Below are positions 16,114 to 26,302 of a DNA stretch of 64,000 nucleotides, in pieces (the first letter of the stretch is position 1; each line of letters starts with the position of its first letter). The position numbers and the translations under genes were made by a program. The notes under the pieces are model-generated. The model had not been told where the DNA came from. It was given only the letters and a program-made list of their open reading frames with translations, and made no database searches. The DNA is from Posidoniimonas polymericola. GTDB lineage: Bacteria; Planctomycetota; Planctomycetia; Pirellulales; Lacipirellulaceae. The stretch covers positions 1 through 64,000 of the forward strand of contig NZ_SJPO01000001.1 of assembly GCF_007859935.1 (NCBI RefSeq). Direction: 5' to 3'.

Positions 16114-17277
16114 ATGCAGCCGATCTACCTCGACCACAACGCCACGACTGCCCCGCTGCCCGCGGTAACCCAGGCAGTCGCCGACGCGCTGGCCGCGGGT
16201 TACGCGAACGCCTCGAGCCAGCACGAGCCCGGCCGCCGTGCCCGCCGCGTGGTAGAGCAGGCCCGCGGGGCGATTGCCGCCGCCCTCGGCGCCCGCACTG
16301 CTGGCATAACGCCGGACGAGCTGCTGCTGACCTCGGGAGGGACCGAGTCCAACAACCACGCCCTGCAGGCGCTGCTCGGCCCCAAGCCGGCCGGCGAGCG
16401 GCTGGTGATCAGCGCTATCGAGCACCCCAGCATCACCGGCTTCGCCGAGCTCCTCGAACGCCGCGGCGTGGCAGTCGACCGCCTGCCAGTCGACGCCAGC
16501 GGTGTGGTGCGGCTGGATGCCCTGCCAGAGCTGCTCGCGAAGCGGCCTCGGCTGGTGAGTGTAATGCTCGGCAACAACGAGACCGGCGTCCTCCAGCCGG
16601 TCGCCGAACTGGCCGCCCTCTGCCGCCCGCACGGCGTGCCCGTCCACACCGACGCGACGCAGGTAGTCGGCAAGCAGCCGGTCGACTTCCAGCGGCTAGG
16701 GGTGTCACTGCTGACGTTCACGGCCCACAAGTTCCACGGCCCGCGGGGCATCGGCGGGCTGCTGGTCGAGGGCGGTTTGCAGGCCGAGCCGCTGCTCTAC
16801 GGCCAACCCGGCGCCCAGCGGCCAGGCACGGCGAGCGTCGAACTGGCGGTCGGGATGCAGCGGGCGATCGAGCTGTGGCAGGCCGAGGCGGCCGAACGAG
16901 AGGCCCGCATGCGGGCCCTCCGCGACCGGCTAGAACAGGCCATCACCGCCGACGACCCCAACGCCATTGTCGTGGGGGCCGACGCCAAACGGCTTCCCCA
17001 CACGTCCTGTGTGGCGTTCCAGGGGCTCGACCGGCAGGCGCTGCAGATGGCTCTCGACCACGCCGGAGTGGCGTGTTCGACCGGTTCGGCGTGCGCCAGC
17101 GGGTCGAGCGAACCATCGCCAACGCTGCTCGCGATCGGCGCCGCTGGGGGGCTTTCTGAGGCCGCAATCCGTGGCTCCGTGCGGTTTAGTTTGGGCGCCG
17201 CCACAACCGCCGCCCAAATCGACGATGCCGCGGAGCGTATCTTGTCTATCTGCAAGCGGTTACGAAGACGCGAATAA
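16114..17277 (+). CDS. Cysteine desulfurase (IscS/NifS class)
   Basis: A PLP enzyme that takes sulfur from L-cysteine for Fe-S cluster, thio-cofactor or tRNA thiolation pathways. The 387-aa product starts with the family signature YLDHNATTAPLP. It has the PLP-phosphate loop LTSGGTESNNHAL and the Schiff-base lysine in FTAHKFHGPRG. The catalytic Cys loop CSTGSACASGSSEPS identifies the group I (IscS/NifS) type. C-terminal SVRFSLG matches the family. No IscU, IscR or SufE gene is adjacent, so I leave the exact symbol open. It is upstream of dnaA on the same strand, about 120 bp away. Confidence 0.93.
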   Translation: MQPIYLDHNATTAPLPAVTQAVADALAAGYANASSQHEPGRRARRVVEQARGAIAAALGARTAGITPDELLLTSGGTESNNHALQALLGPKPAGERLVISAIEHPSITGFAELLERRGVAVDRLPVDASGVVRLDALPELLAKRPRLVSVMLGNNETGVLQPVAELAALCRPHGVPVHTDATQVVGKQPVDFQRLGVSLLTFTAHKFHGPRGIGGLLVEGGLQAEPLLYGQPGAQRPGTASVELAVGMQRAIELWQAEAAEREARMRALRDRLEQAITADDPNAIVVGADAKRLPHTSCVAFQGLDRQALQMALDHAGVACSTGSACASGSSEPSPTLLAIGAAGGLSEAAIRGSVRFSLGAATTAAQIDDAAERILSICKRLRRRE

Positions 17278-17400
17278 CCCTGGAAACTAGCCCGTTAGCG
17301 CTCCCCGAGGGGCCTGCAATCGGGTACAATCCGGGCTTGCCTGGCGGCCGCTAGCGCCCACGGATGCGGCCGCTTTTCCTTGCCTCATTTTTCACTGCCG

Positions 17401-18696
17401 ATGCAGGACGGAGCCGACGTGGTCCCCGCGACCCAATCGACAGCCGAGGCACACCCCCAGACGGCCCCCCCACACACACCGGGTTCGGCGGGTCTGGCGG
17501 CGACGGACCCGTCGTTGTCCGCAACGTCGCGTGCCGCCCAAGGCGCCGCCGGCGGGGTGGTGAAGCTCCCGCTGTCTGGTCGACGGATGCACGCCACCAG
17601 CGACGATCCGAGCACCGCCGCGGCCTGCACGCTGCCAAGCTTTGTAGCCGGACCCGAGAACCGCTTGGTCGCCGCGGTCTTCGAGCGGCTGCTCGACGAC
17701 AAAACCACTGGGCAGACCCCGTCAGAGTCTGCCCCGTCAGGGTCCGCCCCCGCAGGCGGCCTGGGCGTTGGCTCGCTGCTCCTGCTCGGCCCCAGCGGTA
17801 GCGGCAAAACGCACCTCGCCCGAGGGCTTGGCGAGGCGTGGAACGCCCGGCTCGGACACACCAAGAATGGCGACTCGCAGGTCGCCTATTTGACCGCCAG
17901 CGACTTCCGCCGGCAGGTCGCCTCGGCCGTTTCCGATCGCTCGATCGACGCCCTCCGGCGTCAGCTGCGTCGGTGCCGACTGCTGGTGCTCGACGACCTC
18001 CCGCGGCTCGCCGGCGAGGCCTACGTCCTTGAGGAGCTAGTCCACACGTTAGACGCCCTGTCCCAGAGCGGGGCGCTCTTTGTCGCAGCGTCGCAGAAGC
18101 CGCCCGCCGAACTCCCCGGCCTGAGCCGCGCCCTGATCGGCCGCCTGCTCAGCGGCCTGACGCTCGAGATTGCCCCGCCGCGGCTCGCCGCCCAGCAAGA
18201 GCTGCTGCTGCAGGCCCTAACCGCGATGGGCTGCTCCGCCACGGCTGGAGCGCTCCGGGCCCTAGCCGAACAAGCCCCGGCCGACCCCCGCCAGCTGCTT
18301 GGCGTCGCGATGCGAATCCGCCGGCGGCTGCGGGCCGGAACGGTCCTCGACGAGCAGACGGCCCTCGGGCTCATCAAGCTCGACCTGCAGCGGCCGACCC
18401 CGCCCGCCAGCGATATCCTGACCGTGGTCGCCCGCTACTACGGGCTCCCGAAGACCAAGCTCACCAGCTCCAGCCGGCAGAAGTCGATCGTGCTCGCCCG
18501 GGCGGTCGCGATTTTCCTGATCCGCGAGCTAACACCGCTCTCGTACGACCAAATCGGGAAGATGCTCGGCGGCCGCGACCACTCCACCGTGCTGCACAAC
18601 TACCGCCGGATCGAGCGGGCGCAGGCAAGCGACCGCGTGCTCGGCCACGCCCTCGGTGAATTACGCCGTTCAATCACCGTCGGGGCAGCAGCGTGA
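17401..18696 (+). CDS. dnaA: Chromosomal replication initiator DnaA (divergent N-terminus)
   Basis: DnaA binds DnaA boxes at oriC, melts the origin in the ATP form and loads the helicase. The 431-aa product has the AAA+ Walker A LGPSGSGKTHLARG, Walker B LLVLDDLPRL, an arginine-finger region (LIGRLLSGLTLEIAPP), and the domain IV DNA-binding signature GGRDHSTVLHNYRRI. The first ~75 residues are low-complexity, and the usual DnaB-binding domain I is not recognisable. A TTG seven codons upstream could also start the protein; I chose ATG. TACAAT at 17325-17330 is a possible -10 box. It is followed by the origin candidate and dnaN. Confidence 0.93.
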   Translation: MQDGADVVPATQSTAEAHPQTAPPHTPGSAGLAATDPSLSATSRAAQGAAGGVVKLPLSGRRMHATSDDPSTAAACTLPSFVAGPENRLVAAVFERLLDDKTTGQTPSESAPSGSAPAGGLGVGSLLLLGPSGSGKTHLARGLGEAWNARLGHTKNGDSQVAYLTASDFRRQVASAVSDRSIDALRRQLRRCRLLVLDDLPRLAGEAYVLEELVHTLDALSQSGALFVAASQKPPAELPGLSRALIGRLLSGLTLEIAPPRLAAQQELLLQALTAMGCSATAGALRALAEQAPADPRQLLGVAMRIRRRLRAGTVLDEQTALGLIKLDLQRPTPPASDILTVVARYYGLPKTKLTSSSRQKSIVLARAVAIFLIRELTPLSYDQIGKMLGGRDHSTVLHNYRRIERAQASDRVLGHALGELRRSITVGAAA

Positions 18697-19003
18697 ACAA
18701 CCTGTTGATAGACGGTCGAGAGGCAGACGACTCGGCGTCGCGTACCTGGCCGATCCGCCAAATAGCCGCGATTGATCAACACGAATTGCCGGTCAGCCAA
18801 CACGCGATCGACAACCAGCCAACCGGTTTTCCACAACTCAACGGACACTGTAAGTGATTTACCTGAAACAACTTGCAGCACAGATTCGGCAGTTGCCAAC
18901 AATCCAGACCGCCGATCTTTAATAACTGCGTAATTAAAAACTAAATCTATTAACTCTCTGGCCGACCGTCCCCAGGGGACGCTCGGCGGCCCTGAGTTCT
19001 CCC
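18697..19003. other. Putative chromosome origin (oriC) between dnaA and dnaN
   Basis: This 307-bp gene-free region holds TTTTCCACA at 18827-18835, one mismatch from the TTATCCACA DnaA box. Weaker matches sharing TCnACA lie at 18703-18711 (reverse strand), 18773-18781 and 18805-18813. A conspicuous AT-rich block at 18918-18957 (CTTTAATAACTG to CTATTAACTC) stands out in otherwise GC-rich DNA and could be the unwinding element. A small hairpin (GTCCCCAGGGGAC, 18968-18980) precedes dnaN. The dnaA-dnaN gap is the commonest bacterial origin position. A cumulative GC-skew minimum would confirm it. Confidence 0.65.
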
Positions 19004-20119
19004 ATGAAGATCACATGCAACCGTGAGCAGCTCCTGCAGGCCTTCCAGGCTGTGGCGGCTGTCGCCCCGACCCGCAGCCCCAAGCCGATCCTGCAGAACG
19101 TCAAGCTCGAGGTGAGCGACGACTCGGCCACCTTCCTCGCCACGGACCTCGAGGTCGCGATCCGCTACCAGGCGACCGGCGTCGAGGTCGAGCAGGCCGG
19201 CGCGTGCATCCTGCCGACCGCGCGGTTTGGCCAGATCCTCCGGGAGAGCTCCGACGAGACCTTCCACATCGAGGCCGACGAGAAGCAGATCCGCGTGCGG
19301 GGCGAGCGGAGCCAGTTCAACCTCGCGGCCGAGAACCCGATCGACTACCCGAGCATCGCGGTGTTCGACGACCAGTCGTACTACGAGACCGCCGCCCGCT
19401 GGTTCAAGGAGTTGATCCGCCGCACGATCTTCTCGACCGACAACGAGTCGAGCCGCTACGCGCTCGGCGGCGTCAAGATGGAGTGGGTCGACGGCGTGCT
19501 GACCGGCGTCGGCACCGACGGCCGCCGCCTGGCCAAGATGGAGGGCCCGGTGCGGGCCGTTGGCGAGCCGGCCGACTTCGGGGCCGCGACCATCGTCCCC
19601 AGCCGCTCGCTCAACCTGGTCGACCGCGCCGTCAACGACGACGACGGCGAGGTCCAGATCGCCATCCGCCAGAACGAGATGCTGGTCAAGAGCCCGCGGG
19701 CGATGATCTACTCCCGCCTGCTTGAGGGCCGCTACCCCGACTGGCGGCGGGTGTTCCCGCAGCGGACCAACTCGGTGCAGGTCGAGCTGCCGATTGAGCC
19801 GTTCTACCGGGCCGTGCGTCAGGCGGCGATCCTCACCAGCGACGAGAGCCGCGGCGTCGACTTCACGTTCGGCGAGGGCTCGCTGGTCCTCTCCGGCCAC
19901 GCCGCCGAGGTGGGCGAGTCGCGGATCGAGCTGCCGATCTCGTTCGACAGCCCGGAGGTGACCATCACACTCGACCCGCGGTTCGTGATCGACTTCCTCA
20001 AGGTGCTCGACAGCGACAAGTCCTTCACGCTCGACCTGCAGGACGGCGAGTCGGCCGCGGTCTGCACCACCGACGACGGCTACGGCTACGTGATCATGCC
20101 GCTGGCGCGGGACCGGTAG
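19004..20119 (+). CDS. dnaN: DNA polymerase III beta sliding clamp
   Basis: The beta clamp is the ring-shaped processivity factor for DNA polymerase III. The 371-aa product begins MKITCNREQLLQAFQAVAAV, the typical DnaN start. It has the three clamp folds over its full length, and ends with the characteristic YGYVIMPLARDR (family consensus Y.yvIMPmrl). The length matches the family (about 366-380 aa). The order dnaA, origin gap, dnaN, DUF721, gyrB is a conserved replication-locus arrangement. The stop codon is followed within 2 bp by the left arm of an inverted repeat that bounds the next intergenic region. Confidence 0.97.
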   Translation: MKITCNREQLLQAFQAVAAVAPTRSPKPILQNVKLEVSDDSATFLATDLEVAIRYQATGVEVEQAGACILPTARFGQILRESSDETFHIEADEKQIRVRGERSQFNLAAENPIDYPSIAVFDDQSYYETAARWFKELIRRTIFSTDNESSRYALGGVKMEWVDGVLTGVGTDGRRLAKMEGPVRAVGEPADFGAATIVPSRSLNLVDRAVNDDDGEVQIAIRQNEMLVKSPRAMIYSRLLEGRYPDWRRVFPQRTNSVQVELPIEPFYRAVRQAAILTSDESRGVDFTFGEGSLVLSGHAAEVGESRIELPISFDSPEVTITLDPRFVIDFLKVLDSDKSFTLDLQDGESAAVCTTDDGYGYVIMPLARDR

Positions 20120-20120
20120 C

Positions 20121-20373
20121 GGCGGCTAGTTGGAAGGCGCCGGTTCGCCGGCGCCGCGATTCCCGGCCGCGACAACCGAACAAGCAAGAACCAGAGAACG
20201 AGCATCGTGTGCCACTGGCTCTGCCAGTGTTTCACCAGCTGATTCAGGAGATTGAAGCCGGGCAATCAACCGAGACACACCATCTCACTGGCAGAGCCAG
20301 TGGAACACGAAGAGCCCCTCTACCAACCAAGTTTCCACCCGCAAACCAGCGCCCAGCGCCCTCCCACCAGCGC
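20121..20373. repeat. Inverted-repeat-bounded intergenic element, copy 1
   Basis: The dnaN-DUF721 gap is bounded by a left arm (20121-20145, GGCGGCTAGTTGGAAGGCGC plus CGGTT, partly decayed) and a right arm (20345-20373, containing CCAGCGCCCAGCGCCCTCCC and ACCAGCGCC) of opposite orientation. Inside are two copies of a 17-bp palindrome: CACTGGCTCTGCCAGTG (20213-20229) and its complement CACTGGCAGAGCCAGTG (20286-20302). The right arm ends 4 bp before the DUF721 ATG. The same arms bound the cysH-Rrf2 gap. Terminal inverted repeats with different interiors suggest a MITE-like or BIME-like element. Confidence 0.7.
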
Positions 20374-20377
20374 CCCC

Positions 20378-20764
20378 ATGACCGAACCGATGGACCCTGA
20401 ACTTGTCGCCGAGAAGCTCGCCGAGCTCTCGCAGCGCGCCGCGCGAGAGCAGCGGCGGCGGCACGCGCGGGCGCCCAAGAAGGCCGCGAACGTGGTGGCC
20501 CAGCTGTTCGCCAAGAAGGGCTACGGACAGCCCCGCACGAACGAGCAGCTCCGCTCGGCGTGGGCCGAGGCGGCCGGGCCGGCGCTCGGCAAGTTCTGCC
20601 AGGCCGCGGCCGTGCGGCGGGGCGTGCTCGAGGTGATTGTCGCCAACAGCATGATGGCCCAAGAGCTCGGCTTCGAGAAAACCCGACTCCTCAAGGCGGT
20701 GCAGCAGAAGCTGCCCGACGCCAAGATCGAGGGCCTCCGCTTCAAGGTCGGACGGCTCGCGTAA
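20378..20764 (+). CDS. DUF721 (DciA-like) protein
   Basis: The 128-aa product has the DUF721 core: LRSAWAEAAGPALGKFCQAAAV, RRGVLEVIVANSMMAQELGF and LPDAKIEGLRFKVGRL. This family includes DciA, the loader of replicative helicase DnaB, and actinobacterial homologues next to dnaN and gyrB. Its place between dnaN and gyrB supports a replication role, but helicase loading here is inference. The start is the ATG of MTEPMDPELV. An upstream in-frame start would translate the inverted-repeat element. No purine-rich Shine-Dalgarno is visible, because the repeat arm ends just before the ATG. Confidence 0.85.
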   Translation: MTEPMDPELVAEKLAELSQRAAREQRRRHARAPKKAANVVAQLFAKKGYGQPRTNEQLRSAWAEAAGPALGKFCQAAAVRRGVLEVIVANSMMAQELGFEKTRLLKAVQQKLPDAKIEGLRFKVGRLA

Positions 20765-23446
<2,682 letters not shown>

Positions 23447-23456
23447 CAATGTATCC

Positions 23457-23473
23457 CCGGTTCTCCGAACCGG
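23457..23473. repeat. 17-bp palindrome after gyrB
   Basis: CCGGTTCTCCGAACCGG, with 7-bp arms and a TCC loop, lies 11 bp past the gyrB stop. The core GGTTCTCCGAACC recurs (reverse orientation) at 24739-24757. It could act as a weak terminator hairpin, but no U-tract follows. Confidence 0.7.
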
Positions 23474-23597
23474 AAACTTGTGGAGCTACGCCAATGCCAA
23501 TGGCTGGAGCCTATCGTCGGCCTCAGCGGAGAGAAGCGTGAGTTCCTAAGGGGTTAGTCCAGAAGCTCACCATTTCGGCTCCGTTGAGTGATTGAGC

Positions 23598-24062
23598 ATG
23601 CCAGATCGTGACAAACTGCAAGCTATGTTTGTTGCCCGATTTCATGTCGGCGATCCACCAGTCCCTGCAACAGAACAGCAAGTGGAGTCGTTGGGTGTTG
23701 AGCTCAGCACCGCGGTGCCTGAGGCGTACCTGAGTTTCATCACGCGGTTCGGAGCGGTCTATACACCGCACATACTCGACGCCATCGTTGATGCCGCGCT
23801 GGATTACTCGGATGTGCAGAACTTCTTGACAGTAGAACAAGCGATCACGGACACCAAGGCTTACTGGGCTGCTGGGATGCCTGAAGATGTGATTGGAATC
23901 GCATCTGATTGCATGGGGAACTTTTTCGGTTTCCGACGTCAAGGAGCCAAAAGCGACGACGCTCCTGTTGTGTTTTTCGATCACGATTTTGTTGACGTAT
24001 CAACCGTGGCCGATTCGTTTGACGCGTTCCTCACGTGGTATGTTGAAAACATCGGTACGTGA
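23598..24062 (+). CDS. SMI1/KNR4 (SUKH) family protein
   Basis: The 154-aa product has the SUKH fold pattern. An N-terminal ATEQQVESLGVELSTAVPEAY is followed by LSFITRFGAVYTP (the family's P..y..fl...nGg region). Then come IASDCMGNFFGF and DAPVVFFDHDF with a DSFDAFLTWY C-terminal helix. SUKH proteins are often immunity proteins for toxins in contact-dependent or polymorphic systems, but no toxin gene is adjacent. Base composition is clearly lower in GC than the flanks, and codon use looks different, suggesting transfer. I chose the ATG of MPDRDK; a TTG two codons upstream is possible. Confidence 0.8.
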   Translation: MPDRDKLQAMFVARFHVGDPPVPATEQQVESLGVELSTAVPEAYLSFITRFGAVYTPHILDAIVDAALDYSDVQNFLTVEQAITDTKAYWAAGMPEDVIGIASDCMGNFFGFRRQGAKSDDAPVVFFDHDFVDVSTVADSFDAFLTWYVENIGT

Positions 24063-24770
24063 TGGAGCCTGTTTTTTGGTAGTCGGACTGATTTCGCCGT
24101 CGTCGTAGTGAAACACGCCCGTGCGTCTCGGCCCGTATTCTTGCCGTTGTCTACCAGTTTCTTATGGCAAGCGGCTGCCCGGCGCGGTCCAATAACTGGT
24201 TGCCCGGTGGTGCGTGGCGCGCTCCCGAGAGCCGTTCGACCGATCGTGAGGGCGATGACGGAAGGCCATTCAGCGCGGAGACGTTAGGCCCGGCATTTAT
24301 GCCGGGTCACCCCATCGCAAGGAATCGAGAAGCCCCGTTAACGGGGCTTGCTTGGTTGGCTTTAGACCTTGAACCCGGCATGAATGCCGGGCCTAAAACC
24401 CGCTAGCCGATGAATGATCTTGAAACAGCACGGAGCCAAAATCCCAACCGAGAGACTTCCGTCCGCTGCACCGCGCACAAACGGGCAAAAGTCGGCCGCA
24501 AGATTCAGAGCATAACTGCGAAGACCCTGCTATAGCAGGGCGAAACCGCCTTCGGGGCGGCCGGTAGGGCGCGACTTTTGTCCCTATAAATCGATGTCGG
24601 AATGGGGGACAAAAGTCGGCTGGTGGTAGCGAGTCGATTGGGTTAGCCGGCTGCCGTGGCGCACACTTTTGTACGTGGTGGGCTTGGCGGCTCACGCTAG
24701 GGGTCATCGTAGCTCGGCTCTCCGAGCCGAGAGTTTTTCACGGTTCGGAGAACCGTGCTACATTGCCGCC
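24063..24770. repeat. Intergenic palindrome island
   Basis: This 708-bp gene-free stretch is packed with inverted repeats. A pair of 18-bp palindromes (CCCGGCATTTATGCCGGG at 24289-24306 and CCCGGCATGAATGCCGGG at 24374-24391) lie in opposite orientation with a CCCCGTTAACGGGG hairpin between them. CCCTGCTATAGCAGGG is at 24525-24540. A 13-bp-arm repeat (CGACTTTTGTCCC at 24572-24584, GGGACAAAAGTCG at 24606-24618) follows. Two back-to-back 19-bp palindromes are at 24713-24731 and 24739-24757. No coding potential is convincing here. Confidence 0.75.
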
Positions 24771-25148
24771 ATGAAGTACGACCTCGACCAGCTCTGCAGC
24801 GTCCTGTCGGCGAGTTGCGAGAAGGAGTCGCCCGGCACGGGGCACGTGCAGGTCCGCTTCGCCGACCCGCTGCTCAAGTACGAGATGGCGATCGACGAGC
24901 AGCACAACAGTATTTCCCTCGCGGCCGACCCCGAGAAGCCGATCCAGGCCTGCCCGCTGCTGGAGTACTACTTCGCGTGCAATGAGATCGCGATCGGCGA
25001 GAGCGGCTACGGCGATGGGCCGGCGGTTCGCTTCATGGAGCACCGCGAATCGCTCTTCGGCACGCGGCTCACGATGATCAAACGGCACGATGGCCGTTGG
25101 TACTTGTTTGCGAATGCGTTGCTGAGGCATCCGATGGAAGGCGGATGA
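24771..25148 (+). CDS. Hypothetical protein
   Basis: The 125-aa product begins MKYDLDQLCSVLSASCEKE and reads as a compact alpha/beta protein (VQVRFADPLLKYEMAIDEQH, LLEYYFACNEIAIGE, RFMEHRESLFGTRLTMIKR). I recognise no family. The length and composition resemble small immunity-like or DUF proteins, but nothing specific supports that. The start is the ATG immediately after the second 19-bp palindrome of the island, 14 bp away. That palindrome will therefore form a hairpin near the ribosome-binding region, and no clear Shine-Dalgarno is present. It is convergent with the sialidase-like gene. Confidence 0.6.
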   Translation: MKYDLDQLCSVLSASCEKESPGTGHVQVRFADPLLKYEMAIDEQHNSISLAADPEKPIQACPLLEYYFACNEIAIGESGYGDGPAVRFMEHRESLFGTRLTMIKRHDGRWYLFANALLRHPMEGG

Positions 25149-25165
25149 TTTTGAGAGCCGCGACC

Positions 25166-26179
25166 TCAATCCTCGATGGAAACCTGCGCCAGGTAGATGC
25201 TGGTGTGGTCCTCGTGGCTCGAGTAGTAGCTGACCCACAGCCGGTCCTCGTGCCAGACAAGGCCGGGGTAACTGCAGTCGCCGCCGGACGGGAGCACCAG
25301 TATGTTTTCGAGGTGGCCGTCGGCGGGGTTGAGCTCGGCGATGACCGTCCGGGCGCCCGCCTTAAGCAGCTGCCTGCCCGCTGCCACCCAGCGGCCGCTC
25401 GGCAGCTGCAGCAGGTTGGGGCCGCCGATAAACCGATCGAGCCGCCGCCACTGCCAATCACGGTAGGGCGGGTCGGCCTTGCCGAGGTACGCGTGGTTGT
25501 CGTCGCCGTCGCACCGCTGCAGGCAGTACGCCACGCCCGAGTCGGCGAACCGGATCCGGGCCTCGGTCGGCCGGCCGCCAATCGTGAGGAAGTCGGGGGC
25601 GAAGACATTGAAGCTGCGTCCGTCGGTCGAGGTCAGCAGCTCGTTGCGGCCGGCGTTATCGGGCGTGCCGTAGCTAACGCCGTAGGCGGTCCCCTCGCGC
25701 CAGGTGACGCCCCACATCCAGCGGCCCGGTTCGATCACCATGGCAGGCGTAGTCCAGGTGCGCCCATCGGTCGTCGCGGCAGTGAAAGTGCCGGTCAGTC
25801 GGCGGTTGTCGCGATCGATCTGCGCGCCGCCCACCATCATCAACTCGCCGCTTGGCGTGATCGACAAGTTGGCGTCGCGGAGGTCGAACTCGTTGTGGTC
25901 GAGCCGCGCAACCGGTTCCCAGGCTTCACCGTCAGTAGAGGTGAGCACCCGGAGGAAGCCGTGCGACCCGGCGTGGGTGTCCCCCTCGCGGAACGCGCAC
26001 CACCACGCGTCCTCCCAGCGGATCAGGTCGGTGAAGGCGTTGTGGCGGCCCTCGTCCCAGATCCGCTTGACGCCGATCAACTCGGCCTGCAGGGTTTCGT
26101 CTGCCGACGCGTGGGAACCGAGGGCGGCGAGCGCAAGCATCGCGATGCCGCAAACACGGCGGGTCAGGGGGGCAGGCAT
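25166..26179 (-). CDS. Secreted sialidase/BNR-repeat-like protein
   Basis: The 337-aa product has a signal peptide (MPAPLTRRVCGIAMLALAALGSHASA) and Asp-box-like turns: TSTDGEAW, ATTDGRTW and TSTDGRSF. It has the beta-propeller look of exo-alpha-sialidase-like or BNR-repeat glycosidases. The N-terminal DEGRHNAFTDLIRWEDAWWCAFREGDTH is characteristic of a planctomycete family annotated as exo-alpha-sialidase. True sialidase activity is not established; the arginine triad cannot be assigned by eye. The first ATG of a longer frame is 31 codons upstream and would precede the signal peptide, so I used the internal ATG. The downstream partner on the same strand, 124 bp upstream, is the membrane protein below. 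Confidence 0.75.
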   Translation of the reverse strand: MPAPLTRRVCGIAMLALAALGSHASADETLQAELIGVKRIWDEGRHNAFTDLIRWEDAWWCAFREGDTHAGSHGFLRVLTSTDGEAWEPVARLDHNEFDLRDANLSITPSGELMMVGGAQIDRDNRRLTGTFTAATTDGRTWTTPAMVIEPGRWMWGVTWREGTAYGVSYGTPDNAGRNELLTSTDGRSFNVFAPDFLTIGGRPTEARIRFADSGVAYCLQRCDGDDNHAYLGKADPPYRDWQWRRLDRFIGGPNLLQLPSGRWVAAGRQLLKAGARTVIAELNPADGHLENILVLPSGGDCSYPGLVWHEDRLWVSYYSSHEDHTSIYLAQVSIED

Positions 26180-26302
26180 CGGGGGTGGTCCCGTAAGTGC
26201 GAAGGAGTAGGCGCCAATCGCTCCCTGGCGTGGCGCCCTATTGTATCGCGTTCCGCGGGACGGGTGGGTCACGCTGTCGCCCTCTCCCTTAATCTGAAGA
26301 AC

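Noticed and set aside
24164-24406. 80-aa plus-strand frame inside the palindrome island
   Set aside because: It is made of palindrome sequences (for example PGHPIARNREAPLTG with a mirror repeat), so it is unlikely to be a gene.
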